From the NCBI RefSeq assembly GCF_042648405.1, contig NZ_JBHRXV010000004.1, positions 1 through 64,000 on the forward strand: 64,000 nucleotides of DNA, written 5' to 3'. This stretch comes from Sphingoaurantiacus capsulatus (lineage in GTDB: Bacteria; Pseudomonadota; Alphaproteobacteria; Sphingomonadales; Sphingomonadaceae). Position numbers and translations under genes: made by a program. The notes under the pieces were generated by a model. The model had not been told where the DNA came from and ran no database searches. It saw only the letters and a program-made list of their open reading frames with translations. How positions within the stretch are numbered: the first letter of the stretch is position 1; each line of letters opens with the position of its first letter. This document shows, piece after piece, positions 1-9,996 of the stretch.

Positions 1-55
1 GTGCGCCAACTATCTCGCCAACTCAGGGTATGCTTCCGTGTAGCGTCATCCCGCT

Positions 56-3000
56 CTAGCTTTTCAGCAGCGCCGCCACCTGCACCGCCAGATCGTCCTG
101 GCGGAATGGCTTGGCGAGTCGCGGCAGGTCCGCTGCCACGCCCTCGGCGAGATTGGTGTAGCCGGTGACCAGTAGGATCGGCAGCGCCGGCTTCCGCTCG
201 CGCAGCGCCGACGCCAGTTCGGCGCCGTTCATGTCGGGCATCAGATAGTCGCTCACCACCAGGTCGATGTCGTCGCGCTCATCGAACAGGCTCAGCGCCT
301 CGGCCCCCGCCCGCGCTTCGACGACCGTGTAGCCAAGGTCGGTCAGCATATCGGTCGTGCCGGCGCGGACCAGTTCCTCGTCGTCGACCAGCAGGATCGT
401 CGCCTCGCGGCCCGCCTTGCGCGGCGTGGCGCGGCCGCTGGCCCCGGCCGCCGCCGCCTCGTCGGACACCGGCAGCCACAGTTCGGCGATGGTGCCGACG
501 CCCGGCGCGCTGCTCAGGCGAAGCGCGCCGCCCTGCTGTGCGGCAAAGCCATAGACCATCGACAGCCCGAGCCCCGTGCCCTTGCCGACCCCCTTCGTTG
601 AGAAGAAGGGCTCGACCGCCCGGCGCAGCGTCTCGGCATCCATGCCGACGCCCGTGTCGGCCACGGCAATCCGCACATACCGCCCGGGCTTCAGATCGGC
701 CTCCGCCGCGGTCACCTCGCCCTCTCGGGCGGTCAGGGTCAGGGCGCCGCCGCCCGGCATCGCGTCGCGCGCGTTGATCGACAGGTTGAGGATGGCGAGT
801 TCGAGCTGGTTCGGGTCGACGCGCGCCGGCGCCAGCCCGTCGGGCGCCTCGATCGACACGCGCACCGTGCCGCCGAGCGAGCGGGCCAGCAGATCGTCCA
901 TGCCGGTCAGCAATTCGGCGACATCGACCGCGCGCGCCTGCAGATCCTGCCGCCGCGCGAACGCCAGCAGCCGCTGCACCAGCGTCGCCGCCCGCTCGGT
1001 CGCCTGCAGCGCCGTCTCCACCGTCCGCTGCGCCCGCACATCGTCGGGGCCGAGACGGCGGCGCAGCATGTCGAGGCTGCCCATGATCGGGGTGAGCAAA
1101 TTGTTGAAGTCGTGCGCGATGCCGCCGGTCAGTTGCCCGACCGCCTCCATCTTCTGCGCCTGCCGCAGCTCGGCGGTGCGCTCCTCGACCAGCGATTGCA
1201 GCTCCAGTTCGCCCTGCTTGGCGATGGTCACGTCATAGGCGACGCCGATGAAGCCGGCATGCTCGCCGTTCGCGCCCCAACGCGGCTGCGATTCGGAGCG
1301 GATCCAGCGATACTCACCCTTGGCGTTGCGGTAGCGCGCCTCCAGCGTGAACGGCTCGAGCGCAGCCTCCTTCGCGACCTGCTCGGCATAGATGCGCGCG
1401 ATGTCGTCGGGATGAATGATGTGGCGCCAGTCGAACGCCAGAGCCTCCTCGTACGGCAGCTCAAGGAAGCCGACATAGGCGCTGTTGGCGAACTCACGCT
1501 GGCGATCGAGCCGGGTGACCCACATCGGGATCGGCGCCGAATCGGCGATCAGCCGGAAGCGTGCCTCGCTCTCGCGCACCGCCGCCTCGGCGCGGCGCCG
1601 CTCGTCGAGCTCGCGTTCGAGCGACTGGTAAAGGCGCGCATTGTCGATCGCCACCGCCGCCTGCGCGGCAAGGCCGGTCAGCACGCGCTCATGGCGCTCG
1701 GCGAAGCGGCCGGGTTCGGGGTGGCCGAACAGCAGGCTGCCGATCACCTCGCCCGATCGCGACGCCACCGGTACCGCGATATAGCTGCGCACCGGCAGAT
1801 GCCCCTCTGGCATGCCCTTCAGCGGCGCGTTCTGGCCGTAGCGCGGATCGACGAGGATATCGTCGGCGCGGACGATGCCCTCACCCTCGAAGCTCGGCCG
1901 GAACACCGCCGTCGGTCGCGGCATCGGGAATTTCTCGAACGCCGCCCGCTCAGCACCCGACAGCGTGTAGAGCATCATCGCTTCGCCGCTGTCGGCCAGC
2001 ACATTGTAGAAGAAGGCGCCGAACTGCGCGCCGGTCAGCTCGACGCCGGCATCGGTGACGAGTTGCACGACGCGCTCGACGTCCAGCTCGGCGGCCACGG
2101 CGGCGCCAAAGCGGTTGAGCGTCTCCAGCGCCTCGGTTTCGGCATGCGTCGCCGCCTCGGCGAGCTTGCGGTCGGACACGTCGTTGAACAGCGCCGCGAC
2201 GCGGTTGTCGCCGGGCTCGCCCACCGGATAGGCCTGAATATCATACCAATAGCCGAGCGCGGCCGCATGGTTCTCGACCCGCACCGGCTCGCCTGTGCGT
2301 GCCACCTGTCCGTAGACATCGAACCAATATTGCTCATGTTCGGGCACGAGATCGCGCATCCAGCGACCTTCGGCATTGTGCAGGCCGGTCAGCCGCTCGA
2401 ACGCCGGATTAACCTCGATGAACCGGTAATCGACGGCCTTGTCGCCCTCGAACTTCATCTCGAAGACGCAAAAGCCCGCGTCGATCGATTCGAACAGGGA
2501 TCGATATCGCGCCTCGCTGTGCCGGACCATCGCCTCGGCCATCTCGCGCGCGCTCTCGTCGCGCAGGGTCAGCACCGCGCCGATCTGCGCGCCCTTGTCG
2601 TCGAGCACCGGCCGCGCGCTGCCCACCGCCAACACTTCGGCGTCGGGCCGGCGGATCAGCCAGCGCGCCTCGCTGACCGTCTCGCCGCGCACCGCACGCG
2701 ACAGCGGCAACTCCGCGGACGGATAGGGCTCGCCCTCCTCGGTGAACAGCCGATAGGTCTGTGCATAGTCGCCAGCGCCGACATGCAGTCGCGCCATGCC
2801 GTGGATGCGCGCTGCCGCATCGTTGACGAAGGTGATGCGACCCTCGGCGTCGGTGACGATCACGCCTTCCGCGAGCTGGCCGAGGATGGCGTTGCGCTCC
2901 GCCGCCTCGCCCGCCAGCGCCTGTTCGGCCGCCTTACGGTCGTGGATATCCTCGGTGGTGCCGTACCATTTGACGATGGCGGCCGCCTCGTTGCGCCGCG

Positions 3001-3766
3001 GATAGCCGCGTGAGTGCATCCAGCGGAAGCTACCGTCGCGCATCGCGACGCGGTGCTCGATGTCATAGGGCTGGCCGGTCGTCGTTGACGCCTGCCACGC
3101 CGCGAGCGTGCGCGCCTGATCGTCAGGGTGCAGCCCGTCGAGATAGCCGCTGCCGAGTCCGCTGGTGCCGGTCCACTCCTCCCAGCGGCTGTTCACATGG
3201 TCCAGTTGGCCGTCGGCGCCTGCCGTCCAACTGGTCTGCGGATTGAGTTCGACGGCGTGGCGGTAGTGATCCTCGCTTTCGCGCAGTGCCACCTCGTCGA
3301 CGAAGCGTCCTGTAAGGTCGACCGCCATCGCGACAACGCCGGTGATTTCGTCCGCCGGATTGCGGCGCGGCGCGAAGGTCACATGCGCGTGGCGCGTACC
3401 ACCCGACTTGTAGGGAATGTCGCTTTCGAAGGTGACGCGCTCGCCCTTCGCCGCGCGCTCGAACGGCGGCACGAGCTGCGCATAGGCTTCGTCTCCCAGC
3501 ACCTCGCGGGCATGGCGGCCGATGACCTTGCCGTCCTCCGGCCCGAACCAGCTCTCATAGGCCTTGTTGGCGAATTCATAGTGGTGATCGAGCGACAGCA
3601 CCGAGACGAGCACCGGCATGGAATCGGTGAGCGCGAACAGTTGCGCGCGGTCGACGATCGGCTTTTGCGCAAGCGCCGCCTTTGCCTCGGCGAGCTCCTG
3701 CTCCAGCCGGGCGACGCGCGCGGCGAGGTCGCGTTCCCCGCCGATCAACCCGCCATCGGTTGCCAA
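56..3766 (-). CDS. Hybrid sensor histidine kinase with five PAS domains, GAF and C-terminal receiver
   Basis: Multi-sensor kinase that autophosphorylates on histidine and passes the phosphate to its own receiver. With the start chosen here (1236 aa) the order is: short coiled coil 10-35, four PAS domains at about 43-155, 165-275, 290-405 and 418-535, GAF 543-712, a fifth PAS 730-850, HisKA with H-box AHDFNN (His885), HATPase with DTGVGM and GTGLGLS, and a receiver 1122-1234 with DD near its start and phospho-acceptor Asp1173 in VVSDYLMPD. There is no membrane segment, so it is probably cytoplasmic and senses soluble ligands, redox state or light. I chose the TTG at 3764-3766 because GGAG lies 8 bases upstream; a GTG just upstream and longer in-frame starts up to 3850 are possible. 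No partner regulator is adjacent, so the output is unknown. Confidence 0.88.
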   Translation of the reverse strand: MATDGGLIGGERDLAARVARLEQELAEAKAALAQKPIVDRAQLFALTDSMPVLVSVLSLDHHYEFANKAYESWFGPEDGKVIGRHAREVLGDEAYAQLVPPFERAAKGERVTFESDIPYKSGGTRHAHVTFAPRRNPADEITGVVAMAVDLTGRFVDEVALRESEDHYRHAVELNPQTSWTAGADGQLDHVNSRWEEWTGTSGLGSGYLDGLHPDDQARTLAAWQASTTTGQPYDIEHRVAMRDGSFRWMHSRGYPRRNEAAAIVKWYGTTEDIHDRKAAEQALAGEAAERNAILGQLAEGVIVTDAEGRITFVNDAAARIHGMARLHVGAGDYAQTYRLFTEEGEPYPSAELPLSRAVRGETVSEARWLIRRPDAEVLAVGSARPVLDDKGAQIGAVLTLRDESAREMAEAMVRHSEARYRSLFESIDAGFCVFEMKFEGDKAVDYRFIEVNPAFERLTGLHNAEGRWMRDLVPEHEQYWFDVYGQVARTGEPVRVENHAAALGYWYDIQAYPVGEPGDNRVAALFNDVSDRKLAEAATHAETEALETLNRFGAAVAAELDVERVVQLVTDAGVELTGAQFGAFFYNVLADSGEAMMLYTLSGAERAAFEKFPMPRPTAVFRPSFEGEGIVRADDILVDPRYGQNAPLKGMPEGHLPVRSYIAVPVASRSGEVIGSLLFGHPEPGRFAERHERVLTGLAAQAAVAIDNARLYQSLERELDERRRAEAAVRESEARFRLIADSAPIPMWVTRLDRQREFANSAYVGFLELPYEEALAFDWRHIIHPDDIARIYAEQVAKEAALEPFTLEARYRNAKGEYRWIRSESQPRWGANGEHAGFIGVAYDVTIAKQGELELQSLVEERTAELRQAQKMEAVGQLTGGIAHDFNNLLTPIMGSLDMLRRRLGPDDVRAQRTVETALQATERAATLVQRLLAFARRQDLQARAVDVAELLTGMDDLLARSLGGTVRVSIEAPDGLAPARVDPNQLELAILNLSINARDAMPGGGALTLTAREGEVTAAEADLKPGRYVRIAVADTGVGMDAETLRRAVEPFFSTKGVGKGTGLGLSMVYGFAAQQGGALRLSSAPGVGTIAELWLPVSDEAAAAGASGRATPRKAGREATILLVDDEELVRAGTTDMLTDLGYTVVEARAGAEALSLFDERDDIDLVVSDYLMPDMNGAELASALRERKPALPILLVTGYTNLAEGVAADLPRLAKPFRQDDLAVQVAALLKS

Positions 3767-3892
3767 ACGCCTCACTCCCCACCCGGGGGTCCCGCTTGCC
3801 CGCCGGCACATGCCCCAAGCAATTGATAACAGGCTTTCGGCCAAGGACAAACGGGTGCGGCATGCGCGACGCTGGCCTTGCCGAGGGCGTCA

Positions 3893-3907
3893 TGATAACC
3901 GTTCGCA
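3893..3907 (+). promoter_or_regulatory. Candidate Fur box upstream of feoAB
   Basis: TGATAAC-C-GTTCGCA is a 7-1-7 imperfect inverted repeat (5 of 7 positions pair) that matches 11 of the 14 defined bases of the classical Fur core TGATAATNATTATCA. It ends 18 bases before the feoA start, where a bound repressor would block transcription. Its place directly before ferrous iron transport genes supports iron-dependent repression by Fur. This is inferred from sequence only. Confidence 0.5.
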
Positions 3908-3925
3908 ACTTTAGACGGGGGCCGC

Positions 3926-4176
3926 GTGACGCGCATCGATCAGCTTCCGGCGGGCATGCCCGCCATCATCACCGGCATCGACCGCGCCGCCTGCGGCGAG
4001 AATGTCTGGCGCCGCCTGCACGAGATGGGCTTCGACGAGGGCGTCGATGTCGAGGTGCTGCACAAGGCGCCGCTGGGCGATCCGATGGCGCTGCGCGTCG
4101 GCAACATGACCATTGCCATCCGCCGGGCCGAGGCCAGCCTGATCAGGGTCGACACGAACCTGCCGGCGACCGCCGC

Positions 4177-4180
<4 letters not shown>
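3926..4180 (+). CDS. feoA: FeoA ferrous iron transport accessory protein
   Basis: Small SH3-like cytoplasmic protein of 84 aa that works with the FeoB ferrous iron permease. It has the FeoA pattern: a hydrophobic first strand, RLHEMGFDEGVDVEVLHKAP in the middle (residues 28-47) and a final strand with RVGNMTIAIRRAEA. The start is a GTG. Its stop codon overlaps the feoB start by 4 bases (ATGA at 4177-4180), so the two are translationally coupled. A Fur-like palindrome lies just upstream. No feoC is present. Confidence 0.93.
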
Positions 4181-6021
<1,841 letters not shown>

Positions 6022-6104
6022 ATTCGCGCTTCCCTGTTCGGCCACAACCCGCCTAGGCTTGCCCGCGCAACGCTCGGGGCGATTCGGTTGCCCTGAAGAC
6101 AGGC

Positions 6105-6119
6105 GTTCCCTATATGTTC
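6105..6119 (+). promoter_or_regulatory. LexA (SOS) box upstream of ssb
   Basis: GTTC-CCTATAT-GTTC is an exact match to the direct-repeat LexA operator of alphaproteobacteria, GTTC-N7-GTTC. It ends 27 bases before the ssb start, a position expected to overlap the promoter or transcription start. This predicts that ssb is induced by DNA damage. No other gene shares this intergenic space. Confidence 0.75.
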
Positions 6120-6146
6120 CATGTGAAACAAGAAAGATGAAACCGC

Positions 6147-6725
6147 ATGGCTGGAAGCGTGAACAAGGTCATCCTCGTCGGCAACCTCGGCCGCGACCCT
6201 GAATCCCGGTCGCTGCCAAGCGGCGGCAAGCTGGTCAACCTCAACGTCGCGACATCGGAAACCTGGCGCGACAAGAACTCGGGCGAGCGCAAGGACAAGA
6301 CCGAGTGGCACCGCGTGGTGATCTTCGACGAGAATCTGGCGCGCGTGGCCGAACAATATCTGCGCAAGGGCTCGAAGGTGTATCTCGAAGGCCAGCTGCA
6401 GACCCGCAAATGGCAGGACCAGTCGGGCGCCGACAAATATTCGACCGAGGTCGTGCTGCAGCGCTTCAACAGCGCGCTGGTGCTCCTCGACGCGCGCGGT
6501 GAAGGCGGCGGCGGTGGCGGCGGCAACGACTTCGGCGCCGACGACTTCGGTGGCGGCGGCGGCGGCAGCCGTGGCGGCTACGGCGGCGGCGGTGGTGGCG
6601 GCGGCGGCTATGGTGGTGGCGGAGGCGGAAACGACTTCGGCGGCGGCAACCGCGGCGGCGGCGCGGCCAAGAAGCCCGCGGGCGGCTCGTTCGACGACGA
6701 TCTCGACGACGACGTGCCATTCTGA
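6147..6725 (+). CDS. ssb: Single-stranded DNA-binding protein
   Basis: Homotetrameric OB-fold protein that coats single-stranded DNA in replication, repair and recombination. The OB domain covers residues 1-115 (MAGSVNKVILVGNLGRDPE, WRDKNSGERKDKTEWHRVV, YLRKGSKVYLEGQLQTRKWQ). A long glycine-rich linker with FGG and YGGGG repeats follows from about 118 to 175. The acidic tail ends DDDLDDDVPF, the tip that recruits partner proteins in bacterial SSBs. The length of 192 aa is in the upper normal range. A LexA box precedes the gene and a strong terminator follows. Confidence 0.97.
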   Translation: MAGSVNKVILVGNLGRDPESRSLPSGGKLVNLNVATSETWRDKNSGERKDKTEWHRVVIFDENLARVAEQYLRKGSKVYLEGQLQTRKWQDQSGADKYSTEVVLQRFNSALVLLDARGEGGGGGGGNDFGADDFGGGGGGSRGGYGGGGGGGGGYGGGGGGNDFGGGNRGGGAAKKPAGGSFDDDLDDDVPF

Positions 6726-6747
6726 GCCGTCAGGCCTGAATGAAAAA

Positions 6748-6780
6748 GGGCGCCGGAGCGATCCGGCGCCCTTTTTCTTT
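6748..6780 (+). terminator. Intrinsic terminator of ssb
   Basis: A perfect 10-bp GC stem (GGGCGCCGGA / TCCGGCGCCC) with a GCGA tetraloop is followed by TTTTTCTTT. It starts 23 bases after the ssb stop codon. Confidence 0.92.
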
Positions 6781-6792
6781 GTTCCCTTCATT

Positions 6793-6866
6793 GTCACCCC
6801 CGCGCAGGCGGGGGGCCATACTCCGAAGCGTCGGCGGCAATGGATCCCCGCCTTCGCGGGGATGAC
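6793..6866. repeat. 74-bp inverted repeat, GTCATCCCC family
   Basis: The left arm opens GTCACCCCCGCGCAGG and the right arm closes CCGCCTTCGCGGGGATGAC, so the arms pair imperfectly. The central part, about 6829-6848, is nearly the same as in the 74-bp element at 32687-32760 (shared GCGTCGGCGG and AATGGATCCCCGCC). It lies between the convergent ssb and AMP nucleosidase genes. Confidence 0.85.
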
Positions 6867-6878
6867 GATAAGAGAGAA

Positions 6879-8318
6879 CTATCTGAACGCCGGCTCGTCG
6901 AACGCGCGCAGCTTGCGGCTGTGCAGGCGCGAGCCGTGCTGGCGCAGCACGTCGCAGGTGGCGATGCCGATCTGGATATGCTCGGAGATCGCCCGTTCGT
7001 AGAAGCGGTTGGCCTGCCCCGGCAGCTTGATCTCGCCGTGGAGCGGCTTGTCCGACACGCAGAGCAAGGTCCCGTAGGGCACGCGGAAGCGATAGCCCTG
7101 CGCGGCGATCGTCGCCGATTCCATGTCGATGGCGACCGCGCGCGACTGGTTGAAGCGCAGCGCGGAGAGCGCGTAGCGCAGCTCCCAGTTGCGGTCGTCG
7201 GTGGTGACCACGGTGCCGGTGCGCAGGCGGCGCTTCAGCGCGTCGCGATCCTCGCCGGTGACGATCTCGGCGGCCTGGCTCATCGCCTGCTGTACTTCGG
7301 CGAGCGCCGGGATCGGGATTTCCGGCGGCAGCACCTCGTCGAGGACATGGTCGTCGCGCAGATAGGCATGCGCCAGCACATAATCGCCGATCTTCTGCGA
7401 CGGGCGCAGGCCGCCGCAGTGGCCGATCATCAGCCACGCCTCGGGACGCAGCACCGCCAGATGGTCGGTGATCGTCTTGGCGTTCGACGGGCCGACGCCG
7501 ATGTTGACCAGGGTGATCCCCTGCCCGCCCGGCGCGATCAGATGATAGGCGGGCATCTGGTGCCGCCGCCATGCGCCCTCGGCCACCGCGCGCTCGGGGT
7601 CGGCGGTCTCGGGCGTGATGTAGACGCCGCCGGCACCCGACAGCGCCTCATAGGGGCCGCCGGCACGAAGCTGCGCGCAGCCCCAGCGCACGAACTCGTC
7701 GACGTAGCGATGGTAGTTGGTGAACAGGATGTACTTCTGGATGTGCCCCGGCGGCGTGCCGGTGTAGTGGCGCAACCGGGCGAGGCTGAAGTCGACGCGC
7801 AGGCCGTCGAACAGCGCCAGCGGCCGCGCCGCGCCCGGCGGGGTGCGCCAGACGCCGTCGGCGATCTCGTCGCCGATCGAGGCCAGCTCGGTCGCCGGAA
7901 AGATTGACGCCAGCTCGCTCGCCCCGTCGAACTGCGGATCGGTCGATCCGTCGAGCACATAGGGGAAGGGAATTTCCTGGCGGCTCGATCCGACGGACAC
8001 CTCGGCGCCGAAGTCGTCGATCAGCAGGCCGATCTGCTCGGTCAGATATTCGCGGAACATCTCCGGCTGGGTGACGGTGGTGGCATAGTCGCCCGGCGCG
8101 GTCAGGCGGCCATAGGCGCGCGCCAGCTGCGGGCGCGGCCCGTCGCCGGCATAATGGACGCGCAGCTCAGGATAGGCGAACAGGCCCTCGGCCCGCTGCT
8201 GCGGATCGGGGCGCGCGCCGCGGTCGGAGTAAGCGCGCAGGGCGTTGCGCAGCGCGAGGACCGACTGGTCATACCGGCGCTGCAGTTCATCGACGATGTG
8301 GGAAGCTTGGCTAGACAT
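6879..8318 (-). CDS. amn: AMP nucleosidase
   Basis: Hydrolyses AMP to adenine and ribose 5-phosphate, adjusting the adenylate pool. The 479-aa protein has the N-terminal AMP nucleosidase domain (about 1-170) and a C-terminal nucleoside-phosphorylase-like domain (about 250-430). The latter carries GVGPSNAKTITDHLAVLRP, MIGHCGGLR, the acidic catalytic segment AIDMESATIAAQGYRF and SDKPLHGEIKLPG. Length and architecture match bacterial Amn. It is transcribed alone towards ssb, and a palindromic repeat separates the two. No riboswitch or obvious operator is visible upstream. Confidence 0.93.
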   Translation of the reverse strand: MSSQASHIVDELQRRYDQSVLALRNALRAYSDRGARPDPQQRAEGLFAYPELRVHYAGDGPRPQLARAYGRLTAPGDYATTVTQPEMFREYLTEQIGLLIDDFGAEVSVGSSRQEIPFPYVLDGSTDPQFDGASELASIFPATELASIGDEIADGVWRTPPGAARPLALFDGLRVDFSLARLRHYTGTPPGHIQKYILFTNYHRYVDEFVRWGCAQLRAGGPYEALSGAGGVYITPETADPERAVAEGAWRRHQMPAYHLIAPGGQGITLVNIGVGPSNAKTITDHLAVLRPEAWLMIGHCGGLRPSQKIGDYVLAHAYLRDDHVLDEVLPPEIPIPALAEVQQAMSQAAEIVTGEDRDALKRRLRTGTVVTTDDRNWELRYALSALRFNQSRAVAIDMESATIAAQGYRFRVPYGTLLCVSDKPLHGEIKLPGQANRFYERAISEHIQIGIATCDVLRQHGSRLHSRKLRAFDEPAFR

Positions 8319-8364
8319 GGCCTCGAATAATCACCGGATGTGACCAGAGCAAGGCAAGCCCCAT

Positions 8365-8913
8365 TTAGTCCGAACCGCTGCCCTTCAGCACGCTGAACGG
8401 GTTGTTCGAGGTCTTCTCGGCCGCTGCCCGCGCCGCCGCCTCTTCCTCGCTTAGCAGCCGCTGGCGCGCGGTCGCCAGCACCTCGTCGGACGCGCGCGGA
8501 TAGGGATCGAGCGCGAGGCCGAAGGTCTGCGCCGCCGCCTCGCCAAGGTCGACCGCGCCGTCTTCCAGGGGCAGCACGTCGAGATCGCCCTCGCCCAGTT
8601 CGATTTCCTCATCGGGCTTCGGCTCGGTCGCATGCGCGGCGAACAGCAGGTCGACCGGCTCGTCGATCGCCATCGGCACCGGCTCCGCCGACACCACGCA
8701 CAGCTGCGCGCCCTCGGCGATAACCCGCCCCTTCACGCGAATGCCCGCCGCCTCGCGCCGCACGCTCAGTTCGCCGCGCAGGCTGTCGAGCGAGGCGAGT
8801 GCGAAGCGCGCGACCAGCGCCGCGCGCTCGGCTGCCGACGCCTCGATCCACTCCGCCTTGGCGACGCCGCCGATCTCCGACAGCCGGACCAGCCGCGAGA
8901 ATTCAGGTGTCAC
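8365..8913 (-). CDS. YceD family protein (DUF177)
   Basis: The 182-aa product resembles the YceD/DUF177 family, proteins linked to ribosome biogenesis in bacteria and 23S rRNA accumulation in plants. Visible family features are the N-terminal FSRLVRLSEIG, a central strand-rich part ending RVIAEGAQLCVVSAEPVP and the acidic part with DLGEAAAQTFGLALDPYPR. The GTG start overlaps the upstream CBP3-type gene by 4 bases (GTGA at 8910-8913), and that overlap decided the start. The rpmF and plsX genes that often follow YceD are absent here. The family call is fairly safe; the molecular role is not defined. Confidence 0.82.
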   Translation of the reverse strand: MTPEFSRLVRLSEIGGVAKAEWIEASAAERAALVARFALASLDSLRGELSVRREAAGIRVKGRVIAEGAQLCVVSAEPVPMAIDEPVDLLFAAHATEPKPDEEIELGEGDLDVLPLEDGAVDLGEAAAQTFGLALDPYPRASDEVLATARQRLLSEEEAAARAAAEKTSNNPFSVLKGSGSD

Positions 8914-9434
8914 CGCGGGATCTCTCCATCGAGCAGCCGGTCGAGCGGCACGCCGTCGATCACCCGGTTGAGGTCGACGACCTCGGCCGCCGCCCACGCC
9001 AGCGCGTCACCGTCGACGGGCGCGCCGCGATAGAGGTTTCGCGCCAGCGCGTCGGCCAGCACTTCGTTGCCGGCGAACGCGGCGCGATACGCGCCGAGGC
9101 GGCCTTCGAGCGCGCCCATCATCTTGCCGATATGCTTGCCGACAACGAGGTCGCCGACACCGATCTCGCGCAGGCTGCCATCCATGTCGGCGACGAAGCG
9201 CTCGGTCAGGCTGACGAGGTTCTGCTCCTGCCCCGGCGCCGATTCGAGGCGGATGAGCACGAGGCTCAGCACAAGCGCCACCATGTCGAACCGGCCGTCC
9301 AGCGTGTCGGGCACGGTACCGGCGGTATACCAGCGCGGCTCGCGCGCGACCGCGACGACGCTGCGGTAGAGCGCGTCCATCGGCGGCGGCGCCGGGTGGC
9401 GATTGAAGAGGCGGTCGAACAGATTGAAGGCCAT
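8910..9434 (-). CDS. Ubiquinol-cytochrome c chaperone family protein (CBP3 type)
   Basis: A 174-aa relative of the mitochondrial CBP3/UQCC1 chaperone, which helps assemble cytochrome b into respiratory complex III. Family features are LYRSVVAVAREPRWY near the N-terminus, the hydrophobic FDMVALVLSLVLIRL, and FVADMDGSLREIGVGDLVVG followed by GKMMGALEGRL. It is soluble with no signal peptide. The ATG start was taken because the sequence MAFNLFDRLF is typical and the longer frame runs into the divergent bamE promoter region. It is coupled to the YceD gene. The arrangement BamE divergent from CBP3-YceD is common in alphaproteobacteria. Confidence 0.88.
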   Translation of the reverse strand: MAFNLFDRLFNRHPAPPPMDALYRSVVAVAREPRWYTAGTVPDTLDGRFDMVALVLSLVLIRLESAPGQEQNLVSLTERFVADMDGSLREIGVGDLVVGKHIGKMMGALEGRLGAYRAAFAGNEVLADALARNLYRGAPVDGDALAWAAAEVVDLNRVIDGVPLDRLLDGEIPR

Positions 9435-9537
9435 CGCTGCTCCCTGCGGCGCTCGCGCCGCTTGTGCGGTCCCGGCTATTCCGCATATTGAGGCGCGTAA
9501 AGCGGCTTTCAACGATGCCGCGGTGGGAGCGGTTCGA

Positions 9538-9993
9538 ATGCGTAAGCTGGTGATGGTCTCGATGCTGATCGGCTTGGGCGTGCTGCCCGCCTGCACCCGC
9601 ACGACCAACACGATGGGCTATATCGTCGACGAGGTTCTCGTCGCCGAGGTGAAGCCGGGCATCGACAATCGCGCCTCGGTCGAAAAGGCGCTCGGCAAAC
9701 CGTCGATCGCCGGCCAGTGGGACGACAAGACCTGGTACTATGTCTCGCGCAACACCAAGCAGACCGCCTTCCTGATGCCGAAGCCGACCGAGCAGAGCAT
9801 CATCGCGGTCAGCTTCGACGCGAAGGGCAATGTCGCCAGCGTCAATCGTCGCGGGCTGGAGCAGGTCGCCAACGTCGATCCGGTCAACGACAAGACGCCG
9901 ACGCTCGGTCGCGAAACGGGTGTGCTCGAGGATCTGTTCGGCAACATCGGCCGCTTCGGATCGGCCGGCAGCGCCGGCGGGCCGCCGCAATAA
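9538..9993 (+). CDS. BamE/SmpA/OmlA-type outer membrane lipoprotein
   Basis: A 151-aa lipoprotein with a signal peptide and lipobox LPAC (lipidated Cys19). The SmpA/OmlA fold follows at about 35-120: the typical strand VKPGIDNRASVEKALGKPS, then W-DDKTWYYVSR and the ITVSFDAKGNV-like strand IIAVSFDAKGNVASV. BamE-type proteins are part of the BAM complex that folds outer-membrane proteins. The ATG is preceded by GGTGGGAG, which sets the start. It is divergent from the CBP3-type gene and transcribed alone, convergent with the FAD oxidoreductase. Other SmpA-fold lipoproteins exist, so the exact BamE role is inferred. Confidence 0.82.
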   Translation: MRKLVMVSMLIGLGVLPACTRTTNTMGYIVDEVLVAEVKPGIDNRASVEKALGKPSIAGQWDDKTWYYVSRNTKQTAFLMPKPTEQSIIAVSFDAKGNVASVNRRGLEQVANVDPVNDKTPTLGRETGVLEDLFGNIGRFGSAGSAGGPPQ

Positions 9994-9996
9994 CGC

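Noticed and set aside
1112..3013. 633-aa open frame on the plus strand opposite the hybrid kinase
   Set aside because: It is antisense to well-conserved PAS, GAF and HisKA domains, is rich in Arg, Ala and His as expected for a GC-rich shadow frame, and has no recognisable motif.
3682..4176. N-terminal extension of FeoB through feoA
   Set aside because: The extension is feoA read out of frame and the upstream antisense of the kinase; FeoB starts at the ATG overlapping the feoA stop.
6505..6665. Glycine-codon repeats inside ssb as a microsatellite or mobile repeat
   Set aside because: They encode the usual flexible Gly-rich SSB linker and the frame is intact through to the conserved DDDVPF tip.
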